NCBI RefSeq assembly: GCF_021369635.1
Contig: NZ_JAJNBZ010000010.1
Coordinates: 109,396-173,395, forward strand
DNA from: Paenibacillus profundus
GTDB lineage: Bacteria; Bacillota; Bacilli; Paenibacillales; Paenibacillaceae
Direction: 5' to 3'
DNA: 64,000 nt
Below are positions 34,561 to 44,867 of this stretch, piece after piece. Position 1 is the stretch's first letter. The number at the start of each line of letters is the position of its first letter. Below the pieces are notes generated by a model. It saw only the letters and a program-made list of their open reading frames with translations. It was not told the DNA's origin and ran no database searches. Both the position numbers and the translations under genes were made by a program.

Positions 34561-35280
34561 TTAAATGCGGCATATCTCCTTCGGACACATCTCACAGTGG
34601 CAAATCTCCTGTAAATGCTCGAGCTCGCGAATGACGATCATGCCGTTCTCGTACTCGACTACTCCTTTTTTGCGAAGGTCGCTGAGCATGCGGTTGACAC
34701 TCTCCCGGGTAGCTCCGATCATGTTGGACAGGTCGGTATGTGTAATCTTCTTGTTGATGAGAATGCCGCCGTCTTCCAGCTCTTCGCCATACGTATTGGA
34801 GAGGCGGATCAAGGTTGAGCACAACGCTCCCGGCTTGCCGTACATCATTAGGTCGCGGAATTTCGTCTGGGTTAGACGATGGTGGATACCCATCCATTTC
34901 ATGAAATCAATGGAAAAATCACAGTGCTGGCATATTAGAATTTCAATATCCTTCTGTTCGATTAGCCAGACATCGGCTTCCTCGACCACTTCGGCCGTGA
35001 AGTTGTGCTTCGTGCTATGAAACGGATCCACCTGACCGACCAAATCGCCAGCTTGATACATGTATAGAATTAGCTCTTTCCCTTCATCCGTCGATTTCGT
35101 AATCTTAATACGGCCGCTCTTCAGCAGGAACAGCTTGTCGGAGACGTCGCCTTCCCAGAACAGGTGAGAGCTATCTGGATAAGTGCGGTCTTTGGCTACA
35201 CTGATTAAACGCTCCACATTTTGGTCCGAGAAGCACGATGTGTTACAAGGCTCTTGAAATCGTTCCATGATGTTAGTCAC
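34561..35280 (-). CDS. fnr: Fnr, oxygen-sensing Crp/Fnr-family regulator
   Basis: A 239-residue regulator with an N-terminal cyclic-nucleotide-type barrel, dimerisation helix and C-terminal HTH (THTDLSNMIGATRESVNRML). The C-terminus EICHCEMCPKEICRI holds Cys227, 229, 232 and 237, and Asp143 lies in KFRDL; Bacillus Fnr is known to bind [4Fe-4S] through three C-terminal cysteines plus an Asp, unlike the N-terminal cluster of E. coli Fnr. GTG 35280 sits 6 nt after GGAGGAG and is preferred over TTG 35295. It is divergent from adhE and a near-consensus Fnr box lies before it, suggesting autoregulation. Confidence 0.92.
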   Translation of the reverse strand: MTNIMERFQEPCNTSCFSDQNVERLISVAKDRTYPDSSHLFWEGDVSDKLFLLKSGRIKITKSTDEGKELILYMYQAGDLVGQVDPFHSTKHNFTAEVVEEADVWLIEQKDIEILICQHCDFSIDFMKWMGIHHRLTQTKFRDLMMYGKPGALCSTLIRLSNTYGEELEDGGILINKKITHTDLSNMIGATRESVNRMLSDLRKKGVVEYENGMIVIRELEHLQEICHCEMCPKEICRI

Positions 35281-35339
35281 TCCATTCTCCTCCAATTTGT
35301 CTATTTCAATTTTTAGTTATTATGACCCAAGGTATTCCA

Positions 35340-35355
35340 TGTGACAAGTTTCACT
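35340..35355. promoter_or_regulatory. Fnr box upstream of fnr
   Basis: TGTGACAAGTTTCACT matches TGTGA-N6-TCACA with only the last base different, 60 bp before the fnr start. Part of the 394-bp divergent fnr-adhE control region. Confidence 0.55.
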
Positions 35356-35497
35356 ATTTTATACGATAATACTATCATGGAGGTTCCAACGAAAGATGTC
35401 AATTTAATTAGGTTAAAAATTAGTTACATTTTTGCGAAAATGCCGTGATCATCATCATAATAATAAGAAGAAAAAAGAAATCATAAAGAAGTTTGCG

Positions 35498-35515
35498 TTG
35501 TGATGTAGATCACAT
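35498..35515. promoter_or_regulatory. Consensus Fnr box upstream of adhE
   Basis: TGTGATGTAGATCACA (35499-35514) is a perfect TGTGA-N6-TCACA palindrome with a near-symmetric spacer, about 160 bp before adhE. Confidence 0.75.
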
Positions 35516-35545
35516 ACCGAATTGAAACCATCGGTTACAATGAAT

Positions 35546-35563
35546 ATGTGAAATGATTCACAA
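35546..35563. promoter_or_regulatory. Rex-like or second Fnr box upstream of adhE
   Basis: ATGTGAAATGATTCACAA fits the Rex consensus TTGTGAA-N4-TTCACAA in all but the first base, and also contains TGTGA-N6-TCACA. Rex is the NADH-responsive repressor of adhE-type genes in Firmicutes, so NADH control in addition to Fnr is likely. Confidence 0.6.
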
Positions 35564-35674
35564 TCAATAGTAAGCAAATGAACCTCGGATAAGGCCGTAA
35601 CAGACCAAACACAGACATGAAGAGAGAAACCAAGTCTAAGGTTCACACTTAGTCCTTGAATGGAGGCGGAGAGA

Positions 35675-38302
35675 ATGGCAACGAAACCAGAAGTGAAAGC
35701 TACAGAGAAAAAGACAGAGCAAACCGCAAATGTCGAGAAGCACATCCAGCAACTGATTGACCGCGCGAAGAAGGCGCAGGAAGCATTCATGGATATGGAT
35801 CAGGAGCAAATCGACAAAGTGGTTCAACAAATGGCGTTGGCAGGCTTAGACAAACATATGCATCTCGCGAAAATGGCTGTGGAGGAAACGGGCCGCGGCG
35901 TATACGAGGACAAAATTACGAAGAACATCTTTGCTACGGAGTATATTTTTAACCACATTAAATATGAAAAAACAGTAGGCGTTATTGAAGACAATCCGAA
36001 TGGCGCCTACATGAAGATAGCCGAACCAGTCGGTATCGTGATGGGGATTACGCCAGTAACGAATCCGACATCGACGACGATGTTCAAAGCGCTCATCTCG
36101 ATTAAGACGCGCAACCCGATTATTTTCGGGTTTCACCCTTCGGCACAGAAATGCAGCGCGGAAGCGGCTCGCATTTTGCATGATGCAGCTGTGAAATATG
36201 GCGCACCGGAACATTGCATCCAATGGATCGAGTTCCCGTCGATGGAAGCGACGAACACGCTCATGAACCACCCGGAGGTAGCGCTCATCCTGGCAACAGG
36301 TGGCGCGGGCATGGTTCGTTCCGCATACAGCTGCGGCAAACCGGCGCTTGGCGTTGGTCCCGGCAACGTGCCTTGCTTCATTGAAAAGACGGCAGACCTG
36401 AACCAAGCAGTAACTGACCTGATTCTGTCCAAAACATTCGACAACGGGATGATTTGCGCATCCGAGCAGGCGGTTATCATTGAAGAGCCAATTTTCAATC
36501 AGACGAAGAAGCTGATGCAGTCCCAAGGCTGCTACTTCCTGAGCAAAGAGGAAATCGGCAAGCTGCAGGGCAGTGCCATGAAAGCCGAAACGTGTGCAGT
36601 CAATCCAGTAATTGTCGGCCAGCCGGCGACGAAGATTGCCGAGATGGCGGGCATCAATGTGCCGGACAACACGAAGATTCTCGTGGCCGAGCTGGAAGGT
36701 GTCGGACCGAAATATCCGCTGTCCGCAGAGAAATTGAGTCCCGTGCTTGCCTGCTATAAGGTGAAAACGGCACAGGAAGGTATCGACCGCGCTGCAGAAA
36801 TCGTTGAATTCGGCGGCATGGGCCACTCTTCGGTCGTCCACACGAACGATGACGACGTTATTGCGAAGTTCTCGGACCGCTTGCAGACAGGACGCATTCT
36901 CGTCAACTCGCCATCCACGCATGGCGCCATCGGGGACCTGTATAACACGAACATTCCGTCCCTGACGCTCGGCTGCGGTTCTTACGGCCGCAACTCGACG
37001 TCCTCGAACGTAACGGCGGTGAACTTGCTCAATATTAAACGGGTGGCGAAGCGTACAGTGAATATGCAGTGGTTTAAAGTGCCAAATAAAATCTACTTTG
37101 AAAAAGGGGCAACCCAATACTTGGCGAAAATGCCGGACATCAGCCGCGTCATGATTGTTACCGACCCGATGATGGTGAAGCTCGGCTATGTAGAAAAATT
37201 GGAATACTACTTGCGTCAACGCCGCAATCCGGTCGTTATCGAAGTGTTCTCCGATGTAGAGCCGGATCCGTCCACCAAGACGGTTGAACGCGGTACGGAA
37301 ATGATGCAGAGCTTCCAGCCAGACTGTATCATCGCACTTGGCGGCGGATCGCCAATGGACGCAGCGAAGGGCATGTGGCTGTTCTATGAATATCCGGATA
37401 CGGAATTCGACAACCTGAAGCAGAAGTTCCTTGATATCCGCAAGCGGACTTATAAATATCCGCGACTCGGCAAAAAGGCGAAATTCGTGGCCATTCCAAC
37501 CACGTCCGGTACGGGTTCGGAAGTGACTTCGTTTACCGTCATTACGGATAAAGAAAAAGGAAACACGAAGTATCCGCTGGCTGACTATGAATTAACGCCG
37601 GACGTAGCCATCGTGGATCCGGAATTCGTATATAGCTTGCCGAAAACTGCGGTAGCCGACACCGGTATGGACGTGCTTACGCATGCGATTGAGGCGTACG
37701 TGTCTGTTATGGCGAGCGATTACACCGATGGCTTGGCGATTAAAGCTATCCAGCTTGTATTTGCGAATCTAGTGAAATCTCATCATGAAGCATGTCCGAA
37801 GGCGCGCGAAAAAATGCACAACGCTTCGACACTTGCCGGTATGGCGTTCGCGAATGCCTTCCTCGGCATCAACCATAGCTTGGCGCACAAATGGGGCGCG
37901 CAATATCATACGGCACACGGCCGCACGAATGCCATTCTACTGCCGCACGTCATTCGCTACAATGCGAAGAAGCCGACGAAGTTCGCTTCGTTCCCGAAAT
38001 ACGACCACTTCGTGGCGGATGAGCGCTACGCGGAAATCGCACGCATCTTGGGATTGCCTGCCCGCACGACGGAAGAGGGCGTGAACAGCCTTATCAAGGC
38101 GATTCGCGACATGAACCGCGAGCTCGGCATTCCGGAATCGTTCCAAGCCATCGGCTTCGACGTGAAGGATTTCGAATCCCGCGTAGACTACTTGGCAGAC
38201 CGCGCGTTCGAAGACCAATGTACGACAGCGAATCCGAAGCTGCCGCTCGTGACGGAATTGGCGGAAGTGTACCGCAACGCCTTCTACGGACGGTTCGAGT
38301 AA
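35675..38302 (+). CDS. adhE: Bifunctional acetaldehyde-CoA/alcohol dehydrogenase AdhE
   Basis: An 875-residue fusion: N-terminal CoA-acylating aldehyde dehydrogenase (about 20-450, catalytic Cys261 in MICASEQ) and C-terminal iron alcohol dehydrogenase (about 465-875, GGGSPMDAAKG, and metal histidines in NHSLAHKWGAQYHTAHGR). It reduces acetyl-CoA to ethanol, regenerating NAD in fermentation, and forms spirosomes in other bacteria. ATG 35675 follows GGAGGCGGAGAG. Control by Fnr and probably Rex is suggested by two upstream boxes. pflB and pflA follow as separate transcripts. Confidence 0.96.
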   Translation: MATKPEVKATEKKTEQTANVEKHIQQLIDRAKKAQEAFMDMDQEQIDKVVQQMALAGLDKHMHLAKMAVEETGRGVYEDKITKNIFATEYIFNHIKYEKTVGVIEDNPNGAYMKIAEPVGIVMGITPVTNPTSTTMFKALISIKTRNPIIFGFHPSAQKCSAEAARILHDAAVKYGAPEHCIQWIEFPSMEATNTLMNHPEVALILATGGAGMVRSAYSCGKPALGVGPGNVPCFIEKTADLNQAVTDLILSKTFDNGMICASEQAVIIEEPIFNQTKKLMQSQGCYFLSKEEIGKLQGSAMKAETCAVNPVIVGQPATKIAEMAGINVPDNTKILVAELEGVGPKYPLSAEKLSPVLACYKVKTAQEGIDRAAEIVEFGGMGHSSVVHTNDDDVIAKFSDRLQTGRILVNSPSTHGAIGDLYNTNIPSLTLGCGSYGRNSTSSNVTAVNLLNIKRVAKRTVNMQWFKVPNKIYFEKGATQYLAKMPDISRVMIVTDPMMVKLGYVEKLEYYLRQRRNPVVIEVFSDVEPDPSTKTVERGTEMMQSFQPDCIIALGGGSPMDAAKGMWLFYEYPDTEFDNLKQKFLDIRKRTYKYPRLGKKAKFVAIPTTSGTGSEVTSFTVITDKEKGNTKYPLADYELTPDVAIVDPEFVYSLPKTAVADTGMDVLTHAIEAYVSVMASDYTDGLAIKAIQLVFANLVKSHHEACPKAREKMHNASTLAGMAFANAFLGINHSLAHKWGAQYHTAHGRTNAILLPHVIRYNAKKPTKFASFPKYDHFVADERYAEIARILGLPARTTEEGVNSLIKAIRDMNRELGIPESFQAIGFDVKDFESRVDYLADRAFEDQCTTANPKLPLVTELAEVYRNAFYGRFE

Positions 38303-38351
38303 GAACGCAGTAACTGAAAGCATGACAGCCTAATCCACCTTTCCTTTATAC

Positions 38352-38386
38352 AGCAGCGAAGAGTCCAGCCCTCTTCGCTGCTATTG
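38352..38386 (+). terminator. Terminator of adhE
   Basis: AGCAGCGAAGAG and CTCTTCGCTGCT arms, 7-nt loop, ATTGTCT tail. Confidence 0.8.
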
Positions 38387-38468
38387 TCTGTCATTATGAA
38401 AACACGGACATTGTTTTCAACTAAAATTGAACAATAAAATGTGATTAATTTCATGGAGGACAACTATA

Positions 38469-38486
38469 TTGTGATATAAATCACAT
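38469..38486. promoter_or_regulatory. Consensus Fnr box upstream of pflB
   Basis: TGTGATATAAATCACA (38470-38485) is a perfect TGTGA-N6-TCACA site within a 380-bp control region. A one-mismatch site TGTGATTAATTTCATG lies just before it at 38440-38455. Confidence 0.75.
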
Positions 38487-38635
38487 TAACTGTACGTGAA
38501 AAGAGGTACAATTAAATCACAGCAAGGGAAGACAAAAATGAAGCATATTATTTCTTTCTTTGTCAGCCGCACTTAGCAGGAAGTGACGCTTCGCTGGAGA
38601 AGTAAAAAGCGAAAGAAAAAAATTGCAGCTTCTAA

Positions 38636-38651
38636 AGTGAAAAACGTCACA
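38636..38651. promoter_or_regulatory. Near-consensus Fnr box close to pflB
   Basis: AGTGAAAAACGTCACA matches TGTGA-N6-TCACA with one mismatch, 112 bp before the pflB start; together with two upstream sites it gives three Fnr-type boxes in this gap. Confidence 0.5.
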
Positions 38652-38763
38652 AAATGTAAGATTAGGCATTACAATGAATGGGTATGTACATGATATTGCT
38701 AGGTGTGAGCGTTCTGGATTGTTTACAGCACATACAGATAATCAAATGTATGGAGGGATTACG

Positions 38764-41031
38764 ATGTCGGTGATTGAAAAGAACATGACTGAAGTAAAAA
38801 CAATGGATCCATGGCGTGGGTTCAAAATGGGAAAATGGCAAAGACACGTAGATGTGCCTAACTTCCTTGATGACAACATTTTGCCTTATCATGGAGACGA
38901 GGCGTTCCTCGCGGGCCCGACTCAGAACACGAAGGACCTGTGGGAAGTTGTAAGCCGTCTGACTAAAGAAGAGCGCGACCGCGGCGGCGTATGGGATGTC
39001 GATGTAAACACTCCTTCGACGATCACATCGCACCAACCGGGCTACTTGGATAAAGATAAAGAAAAAGTGGTCGGCGTTCAGACAGATGCTCCGTTCCGCC
39101 GCTCCATTCAACCATTCGGCGGCATTCGCATGATGATTGACGCTTGTGAAGCATACGGCTTCAAAATGCCGGATGAAATTGTTAAAATGTTTACAGACAT
39201 TCGCAAAACGCATAACCAAGGCGTATTTGATGCATATACTTCCGAAATGCGCGCAGCACGCAAAGCCGGAATCATCACGGGCTTGCCGGATGCTTACGGT
39301 CGCGGCCGCATCATCGGCGATTATCGCCGAATCGCATTGTACGGTATTGACTACTTAGTTCAACAGAAGAAGCAAGATTTGAAAAACCTTGAAGTGGACG
39401 CAATGGATGCTGATACCATTCGCGACCGCGAAGAAATCTCTGAACAAATTCGTGCACTCGGCGAATTGAAGCAACTGGCAGAAATGCACGGCTTCGACAT
39501 TTCCAAGCCAGCCGTGAACGCGCAAGAAGCGTTCCAATGGGTATACTTTGGCTACTTGGCAGCCGTTAAAGAACAGAACGGTGCGGCAATGTCCCTTGGT
39601 CGCGTATCTTCCTTCTTGGATATTTACATTGAACGTGACTTGAAAGAAGGCAACTTGACAGAACAAGAAGCGCAAGAGTTAGTTGACCATTTCGTCATGA
39701 AGCTGCGTATCGTTAAGTTTTTGCGCACACCAGACTACAATGAATTGTTCAGCGGTGACCCTACTTGGGTTACAGAATCAATCGGTGGTATGGGAATGGA
39801 CGGAACGACTCGCGTCACGAAGAACAGCTTCCGTTTCCTGCACACCTTATATAACTTGGGACCAGCTCCAGAGCCAAACTTGACGGTACTGTGGTCCACG
39901 AAACTGCCTGAATCGTTCAAAAAATATTGCTCGAAGGTTTCGATTGAAACAAGCTCCATTCAATATGAGAATGATGACCTGATGCGTCCGTTCTACGGTG
40001 ATGACTACGGTATCGCTTGCTGCGTATCCGCAATGCGCATCGGTAAGCAAATGCAGTTCTTTGGTGCTCGCGCCAACTTGGCAAAATGCTTGCTGTACGC
40101 TATCAACGGCGGTAAAGACGAAAAATCCGGCGCTCAAGTCGGACCAGAACTGCCAGCGATTACGAGCGAAGTGCTTGATTACGACGAAGTCGTGAAACGT
40201 TTCAAGCAAATGATGGATTGGCTTGCGAAGCTGTACATGAACACGCTCAACATCATTCACTATATGCATGATAAATATAGCTATGAACGTATCGAAATGG
40301 CATTGCATGACCGTGAGATTCTGCGCACGATGGCTTGCGGTATTGCAGGACTCTCGGTAGCGGCTGACTCCTTGAGCGCCATTAAATTCGCAAAAGTCAA
40401 ACCAATCCGCAACGAGCAAGGCATCGCGGTTGACTTCGAAATTGAAGGCGACTACCCTTGCTACGGCAATAATGATGACCGTGTAGACGGTATTGCAATT
40501 GAGTTGGTTGAATCGTTCATGAATATGATTCGCAAACATAAAGCATACCGTGGCGCATTGCCGACACAATCGGTTCTGACCATTACGTCGAACGTTGTAT
40601 ATGGTAAGAAAACAGGTACAACGCCTGACGGACGCAAAGCCGGCGAACCGTTCGCACCTGGTGCGAACCCAATGCACGGCCGTGATAAGAAGGGCGCGCT
40701 CGCATCGCTCAGCTCGGTAGCCAAGCTGCCTTACGAGCATAGCTTGGACGGCATTTCGAACACCTTCTCCATCGTGCCGAAAGCATTGGGCAAAGAGCTT
40801 GACGCTCGGAAATCCAATCTTACGTCGATGATGGACGGATACTTCGGCAGCGGAGCGCATCACTTGAATGTCAACGTATTCGACCGTGAGCAATTGCTCG
40901 ACGCGATGGAACATCCAGAGAACTATCCACAGCTGACGATTCGCGTGTCCGGTTATGCGGTTAACTTCATCAAGCTGACTCGCGAACAACAAATGGATGT
41001 CATTAACCGTACATTCCACGGTTCGATGTAA
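38764..41031 (+). CDS. pflB: Formate C-acetyltransferase (pyruvate formate-lyase)
   Basis: A 755-residue glycyl-radical enzyme converting pyruvate and CoA to acetyl-CoA and formate. Catalytic Cys419-Cys420 are in GIACCVSAM and the radical glycine is Gly730 in RVSGYAVNF near the C-terminus, as in E. coli PflB. ATG 38764 follows TGGAGGGATTACG; an in-frame ATG at 38674 has no site. Synonymous codons here are noticeably less GC-rich than in neighbouring adhE. pflA follows. Confidence 0.96.
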   Translation: MSVIEKNMTEVKTMDPWRGFKMGKWQRHVDVPNFLDDNILPYHGDEAFLAGPTQNTKDLWEVVSRLTKEERDRGGVWDVDVNTPSTITSHQPGYLDKDKEKVVGVQTDAPFRRSIQPFGGIRMMIDACEAYGFKMPDEIVKMFTDIRKTHNQGVFDAYTSEMRAARKAGIITGLPDAYGRGRIIGDYRRIALYGIDYLVQQKKQDLKNLEVDAMDADTIRDREEISEQIRALGELKQLAEMHGFDISKPAVNAQEAFQWVYFGYLAAVKEQNGAAMSLGRVSSFLDIYIERDLKEGNLTEQEAQELVDHFVMKLRIVKFLRTPDYNELFSGDPTWVTESIGGMGMDGTTRVTKNSFRFLHTLYNLGPAPEPNLTVLWSTKLPESFKKYCSKVSIETSSIQYENDDLMRPFYGDDYGIACCVSAMRIGKQMQFFGARANLAKCLLYAINGGKDEKSGAQVGPELPAITSEVLDYDEVVKRFKQMMDWLAKLYMNTLNIIHYMHDKYSYERIEMALHDREILRTMACGIAGLSVAADSLSAIKFAKVKPIRNEQGIAVDFEIEGDYPCYGNNDDRVDGIAIELVESFMNMIRKHKAYRGALPTQSVLTITSNVVYGKKTGTTPDGRKAGEPFAPGANPMHGRDKKGALASLSSVAKLPYEHSLDGISNTFSIVPKALGKELDARKSNLTSMMDGYFGSGAHHLNVNVFDREQLLDAMEHPENYPQLTIRVSGYAVNFIKLTREQQMDVINRTFHGSM

Positions 41032-41063
41032 CCGAATTAAGACAGCAACATATGTGAATAATG

Positions 41064-41140
41064 AAGGAGGGGGAGCAGCCATACCCGAGCAACGCACCTT
41101 GCGGTGTTTTCCGGGAGGGCGCCCCCTCTTGCTTTTTCAC
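41064..41140 (+). terminator. Structured element between pflB and pflA
   Basis: GGAGGGGG and CCCCCTC arms enclose a further CCCG...CGGG arm and a CGCACCTTGCGGTG hairpin, followed by CTTGCTTTTTC. It looks like a long terminator or attenuator limiting read-through into pflA. Confidence 0.65.
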
Positions 41141-41203
41141 TAGACATATGTTGATATGTATGAATGACCTCGTGGAAAGCAATAGAGAAAGGACCGTGAT
41201 ACG

Positions 41204-41938
41204 ATGATTGGACGCATACATTCTGTAGAAACGTTCGGCACGGTGGATGGGCCAGGAATTCGCTTCATATTATTCATGCAAGGCTGTGCGTTAAAATGCC
41301 AATATTGCCATAATCGCGATACATGGAGTTTGAATGACGGAAAAGAAATGACGATAGAAGAAGCGTTGTCCGAAATCGAATCCTATTTGCCGTATTACCG
41401 CAGCTCTGGAGGGGGCTTGACGGTGTCTGGCGGCGAACCGACGCTGCAAGGGCCATTCGTCAAGGAACTGTTCCGGCAAGTGAAGGAACGTTGGGATTTG
41501 CATACAACACTCGATACGAACGGTGTTAATGATGTCACAAAGCTTGCGGACCTGTATGATTTGACGGATCTCGTGCTGCTCGACATTAAGCATATCAACA
41601 ACGAGAAGCATATGTCCCTCACCGGTGTTCCGAATACGCGGACGCTGGAAACGGCGCGTTGGTTATCGGATCACGGGAAGAAAATGTGGATTCGCCATGT
41701 GTTTGTGCCGACGATTAATGATGCGGAAGAGGACTTGCTTGAGCTCGGTCGTTTCATCGGATCGTTGCAAGGCGTTGAGAAGGTAGACATCCTGCCATAT
41801 CACCAGATGGGCGTATACAAATGGGAGCATCTCGGTGAGAAATATCCACTCGAGGGCGTGCCTTCACCGACAGCAGAAGAAGTGGAACGGGCACAGCGAC
41901 TTATCGATCAGGGGCGCATGGAAGCGGCGAAGCATTGA
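41204..41938 (+). CDS. pflA: Pyruvate formate-lyase-activating enzyme
   Basis: A 244-residue radical SAM enzyme that installs the glycyl radical on PflB. The CxxxCxxC cluster motif is CALKCQYC near residue 26, after GTVDGPGIRFILFMQG; the SGGEPTLQ SAM-binding motif follows. GAAAGGA precedes the ATG. A clear terminator ends the gene. Confidence 0.95.
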   Translation: MIGRIHSVETFGTVDGPGIRFILFMQGCALKCQYCHNRDTWSLNDGKEMTIEEALSEIESYLPYYRSSGGGLTVSGGEPTLQGPFVKELFRQVKERWDLHTTLDTNGVNDVTKLADLYDLTDLVLLDIKHINNEKHMSLTGVPNTRTLETARWLSDHGKKMWIRHVFVPTINDAEEDLLELGRFIGSLQGVEKVDILPYHQMGVYKWEHLGEKYPLEGVPSPTAEEVERAQRLIDQGRMEAAKH

Positions 41939-41964
41939 TTGCTCTTATACAATAATAGGAGCCG

Positions 41965-41998
41965 GGGCACTATCTCAAGAGAGGTAGTGCCCTTTTTG
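41965..41998 (+). terminator. Terminator of pflA
   Basis: GGGCACTATCTC and GAGGTAGTGCCC perfect or near-perfect arms, 4-nt loop and T5 tract. Confidence 0.9.
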
Positions 41999-42257
41999 CG
42001 TTGTTCTTTCTGCTTGCATTGGATTGTGTCCAGTAAAAAAGCAACGGATGCCTTTTTACCGCCCAATTCGAACATTTTACTGTATATTCTCTAGTGGATC
42101 TTGTTTGCTTCAAAGGTAAAATTTAAAAAAATGAAAGATTGTACAAGCGAATTTCATCAATCCAATTGGAACCATCTAAAAAATTGCCACACATTATGTT
42201 CAGCTGTGTTTTTTTCTGGTATGGTAGTAACAAAAAAACCGAATGGGGGCCTATTGC

Positions 42258-44654
42258 ATGCCGAAATCATCCGAACAAACCATTCGTGCAAGCGGTTCCA
42301 TAAAGGAGCGTCTCCGCTCTATCTGGACGAAAAAGCTGATGGGGAGGCTGTGGATCCGTTTTTTGCTGCCCTATTTGCTCTTCTTAATGTTAACGCTAAC
42401 TGCGGGATGGATTGCTTACCGGGAGACGATTGATGTGCTGGAGCGGGAAGTGCTGGAACGGAACGATAAAGCATTGAATCAAGCGCAGACCTTGCTCGAA
42501 ACGCGGTTCGCTGAAGTGGAGTCGATCGTGCAACAGGTGGCCGATCATCCGAAAATCAAAGGCTTTCAAGTGGTGTCGGAGCCATTTGCCGGCACGAATA
42601 CGTACAAAGTGATGGCGACCCGCAGCGCGCTTGACGATTACAGCGTCAGCAACCGTTTTTTGATGGATTATTTCGTTATCTTTCAGAACAGCTCACTCGT
42701 CATTTCACCTCATCGGGTGGAATCTATCGACGCCTATTACGGTGATGTGCTGCGGTATAAAGATTGGGATGTTGAGCAATGGAAGCAGGAAATGCTAAAG
42801 ACCTTTCATTTGAAGGATTTTATCGGCATGAGGACGGTGCGCTACAGGCAGACGGAGGAGCAGATGGTTACGTATGTTCGGTCGCTCGGTTACCCGGGAT
42901 ATTATCAAGGAGCCGTCGTTGCGCTTATTCCGCATAAAGAAATCGAGAAAATACTGCATAGCATCGATGTGAAGCAAGGCGGCACAGTTCGCATTATTGA
43001 TCAGCAAGGTGAAATGATCGGCTCAATCGGGAATGGTAATGAGGATTCCATAAATAAGTTGATCTCTCGCTCCATGTCCATGAGTAATTCGCATTACCGC
43101 ACAGACATGGATGGACAGGATATGCTCGTCTCGCAAATTACTTCGGAGAAGACCGGCTGGACGTATATTGCGGCGCAGCCAGCGGCCGACGTCCTGAAAA
43201 GCGTGTATGCCATCAAGCGTACGACGTTCACGCTCGTCGGAATATCATTAGCTGTAATCGTGCTGCTCGCCTTATGGTTGTCGCATCGGAACAGCCGTCC
43301 GCTGGAGCGGCTCTACTCATACGTGCACACGTTCGCGAAGCCGGGCATGCTGCTGCGTGGCAAACGATCGGATATATTCGCTTATTTACGCGACGCGTTC
43401 GCTGAGATGCTCGAGACGACGAAGACGCTCGATCAGAAGCTTACTGAGCGTCAGGAATATGCGCGCATGGCTGTGTTCGATAAATGGCTTCGCGGCGGCT
43501 ATGCGACGGAGCAGCAGCTGCAATCCTCGCTTGAGCATGCGGGTCTGGAGCGGAACGCCTCCCGTTACGCGGTTGCGCTGCTGCAGCTTGGCTGGCACGG
43601 AGACGATTGGAGCACATCCGTCCTGCATGAGATGGAGCTGAAGCGGCTCGTCGTCATGGATGAAGCGTTCGGTATGGCCTGCGTGCCTTGTGACGTACAC
43701 GATATCGAGCAGGACCAAGTCGCGCTGCTCTTCTATAACACGCATGCGGAGGGACAGACAGCACGGGAGGATGAGGCTGTCCGCTTCAAGCAAGAGATTG
43801 AACATACGCTGCACGAGCTGTGCAAGCGGCTGAAGCAATCGCATGTTACTCCGATCTGTACGATTGGCGGAATGGTGTCGAGACGTCTTGATGTGCCGCG
43901 TTCGCTAGAGCAAGCTCAGCAACTGCAGTCGGTATTCGAGCGAGATGCTGAGTCGGCATGGACATGGTGGGATGAACAAGAATCGGGACGTGAAGATTTG
44001 TACGTGTACAGTCCGGATGTCGAGCTGCGCCTCATCCATGCGGTTCGCGGCGGCAATGAAGAAGAGCTGCTGCAGGTGCTTCATACGACTCGCATAGAGA
44101 ATTGGGAGAAGCAGCACCTGTCCTGCATGATGAAGCAATGGCTGCTTATGGATTTATATTCGACAGCTATGAAGCTGTCGCAGACGGTAGATGCGGCGAT
44201 GCTGGTCGAGAACACGGTATTCCAACAGAAGCTAATGAAGAAAGGAACGGATCTTCACAAGCTGTTCCACTCAATCGAGCAAGAGTTCGTTCATATGTGC
44301 CGCCTCGTTCATGAACGCAAGCGGAGCAGGAACGAGACGCTGTTCGAAGATATGACAGCATATATCCATGCGAACTATGCCGATTCTTCACTTTCTCTGA
44401 CGGCGGTGGCCGATGAATTGCACGTGTCCGAGGCGTATGTCTCTGCCTTCTTCAAAGAACAGCGCGGCATCAATTTCTCTGATTATGTGGAAGAACTGCG
44501 ACTGGAAGCGGCCAAAACGATGATTAAGCAAGGACTGCCTGTGACGGCAATAGCAGAGCGGGTCGGATACAATTCACTCAACTCATTCAGCCGGGCTTTC
44601 AAGCGCAAACACGGCATGAGCGCTAGCGAATATCGAAAAATGTTAAACATATAA
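42258..44654 (+). CDS. Membrane-bound AraC-family regulator with extracellular sensor
   Basis: A 798-residue one-component regulator. A membrane segment near residues 34-56 and another near 325-345 flank an extracellular Cache-like sensor of about 270 residues; the cytoplasmic part ends in an AraC HTH pair (about 695-798, ending FSRAFKRKHGMSASEYRKML). Such proteins sit next to CUT1 oligosaccharide transporters in Paenibacillus and activate them. The transporter genes start 213 bp downstream. ATG 42258 follows GGGGGC. Ligand unknown. Confidence 0.88.
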   Translation: MPKSSEQTIRASGSIKERLRSIWTKKLMGRLWIRFLLPYLLFLMLTLTAGWIAYRETIDVLEREVLERNDKALNQAQTLLETRFAEVESIVQQVADHPKIKGFQVVSEPFAGTNTYKVMATRSALDDYSVSNRFLMDYFVIFQNSSLVISPHRVESIDAYYGDVLRYKDWDVEQWKQEMLKTFHLKDFIGMRTVRYRQTEEQMVTYVRSLGYPGYYQGAVVALIPHKEIEKILHSIDVKQGGTVRIIDQQGEMIGSIGNGNEDSINKLISRSMSMSNSHYRTDMDGQDMLVSQITSEKTGWTYIAAQPAADVLKSVYAIKRTTFTLVGISLAVIVLLALWLSHRNSRPLERLYSYVHTFAKPGMLLRGKRSDIFAYLRDAFAEMLETTKTLDQKLTERQEYARMAVFDKWLRGGYATEQQLQSSLEHAGLERNASRYAVALLQLGWHGDDWSTSVLHEMELKRLVVMDEAFGMACVPCDVHDIEQDQVALLFYNTHAEGQTAREDEAVRFKQEIEHTLHELCKRLKQSHVTPICTIGGMVSRRLDVPRSLEQAQQLQSVFERDAESAWTWWDEQESGREDLYVYSPDVELRLIHAVRGGNEEELLQVLHTTRIENWEKQHLSCMMKQWLLMDLYSTAMKLSQTVDAAMLVENTVFQQKLMKKGTDLHKLFHSIEQEFVHMCRLVHERKRSRNETLFEDMTAYIHANYADSSLSLTAVADELHVSEAYVSAFFKEQRGINFSDYVEELRLEAAKTMIKQGLPVTAIAERVGYNSLNSFSRAFKRKHGMSASEYRKMLNI

Positions 44655-44867
44655 AAAGGGAATAATGCACAATCCAAAAAAGTGAATAAATTGTGAAAAT
44701 CGCTTCTTTCCTCGGGTTTCGGCCACGTCATACAATAGGGGCACGATTAACACGGTGAGCGCTTCCGTTCAGCAGAGCAACACTGCTGATTGTAAGCGCC
44801 ATCATTAAATCGTGCCAAAGCAAATATCAAAGGTGGATCGAAATTCTGAGGAACAGGAGGTGTGTCC

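Noticed and set aside
35846..37219. Long antisense frame of 457 codons inside adhE
   Set aside because: Shadow of adhE codon bias; Cys/Arg/His-rich translation with no domains. The same applies to the 416-codon antisense frame in pflB at 39847-41097.
44740..44775. Catabolite-repression (cre) site near GGTGAGCGCTTCCG
   Set aside because: Three mismatches to the CcpA consensus; too weak to call.
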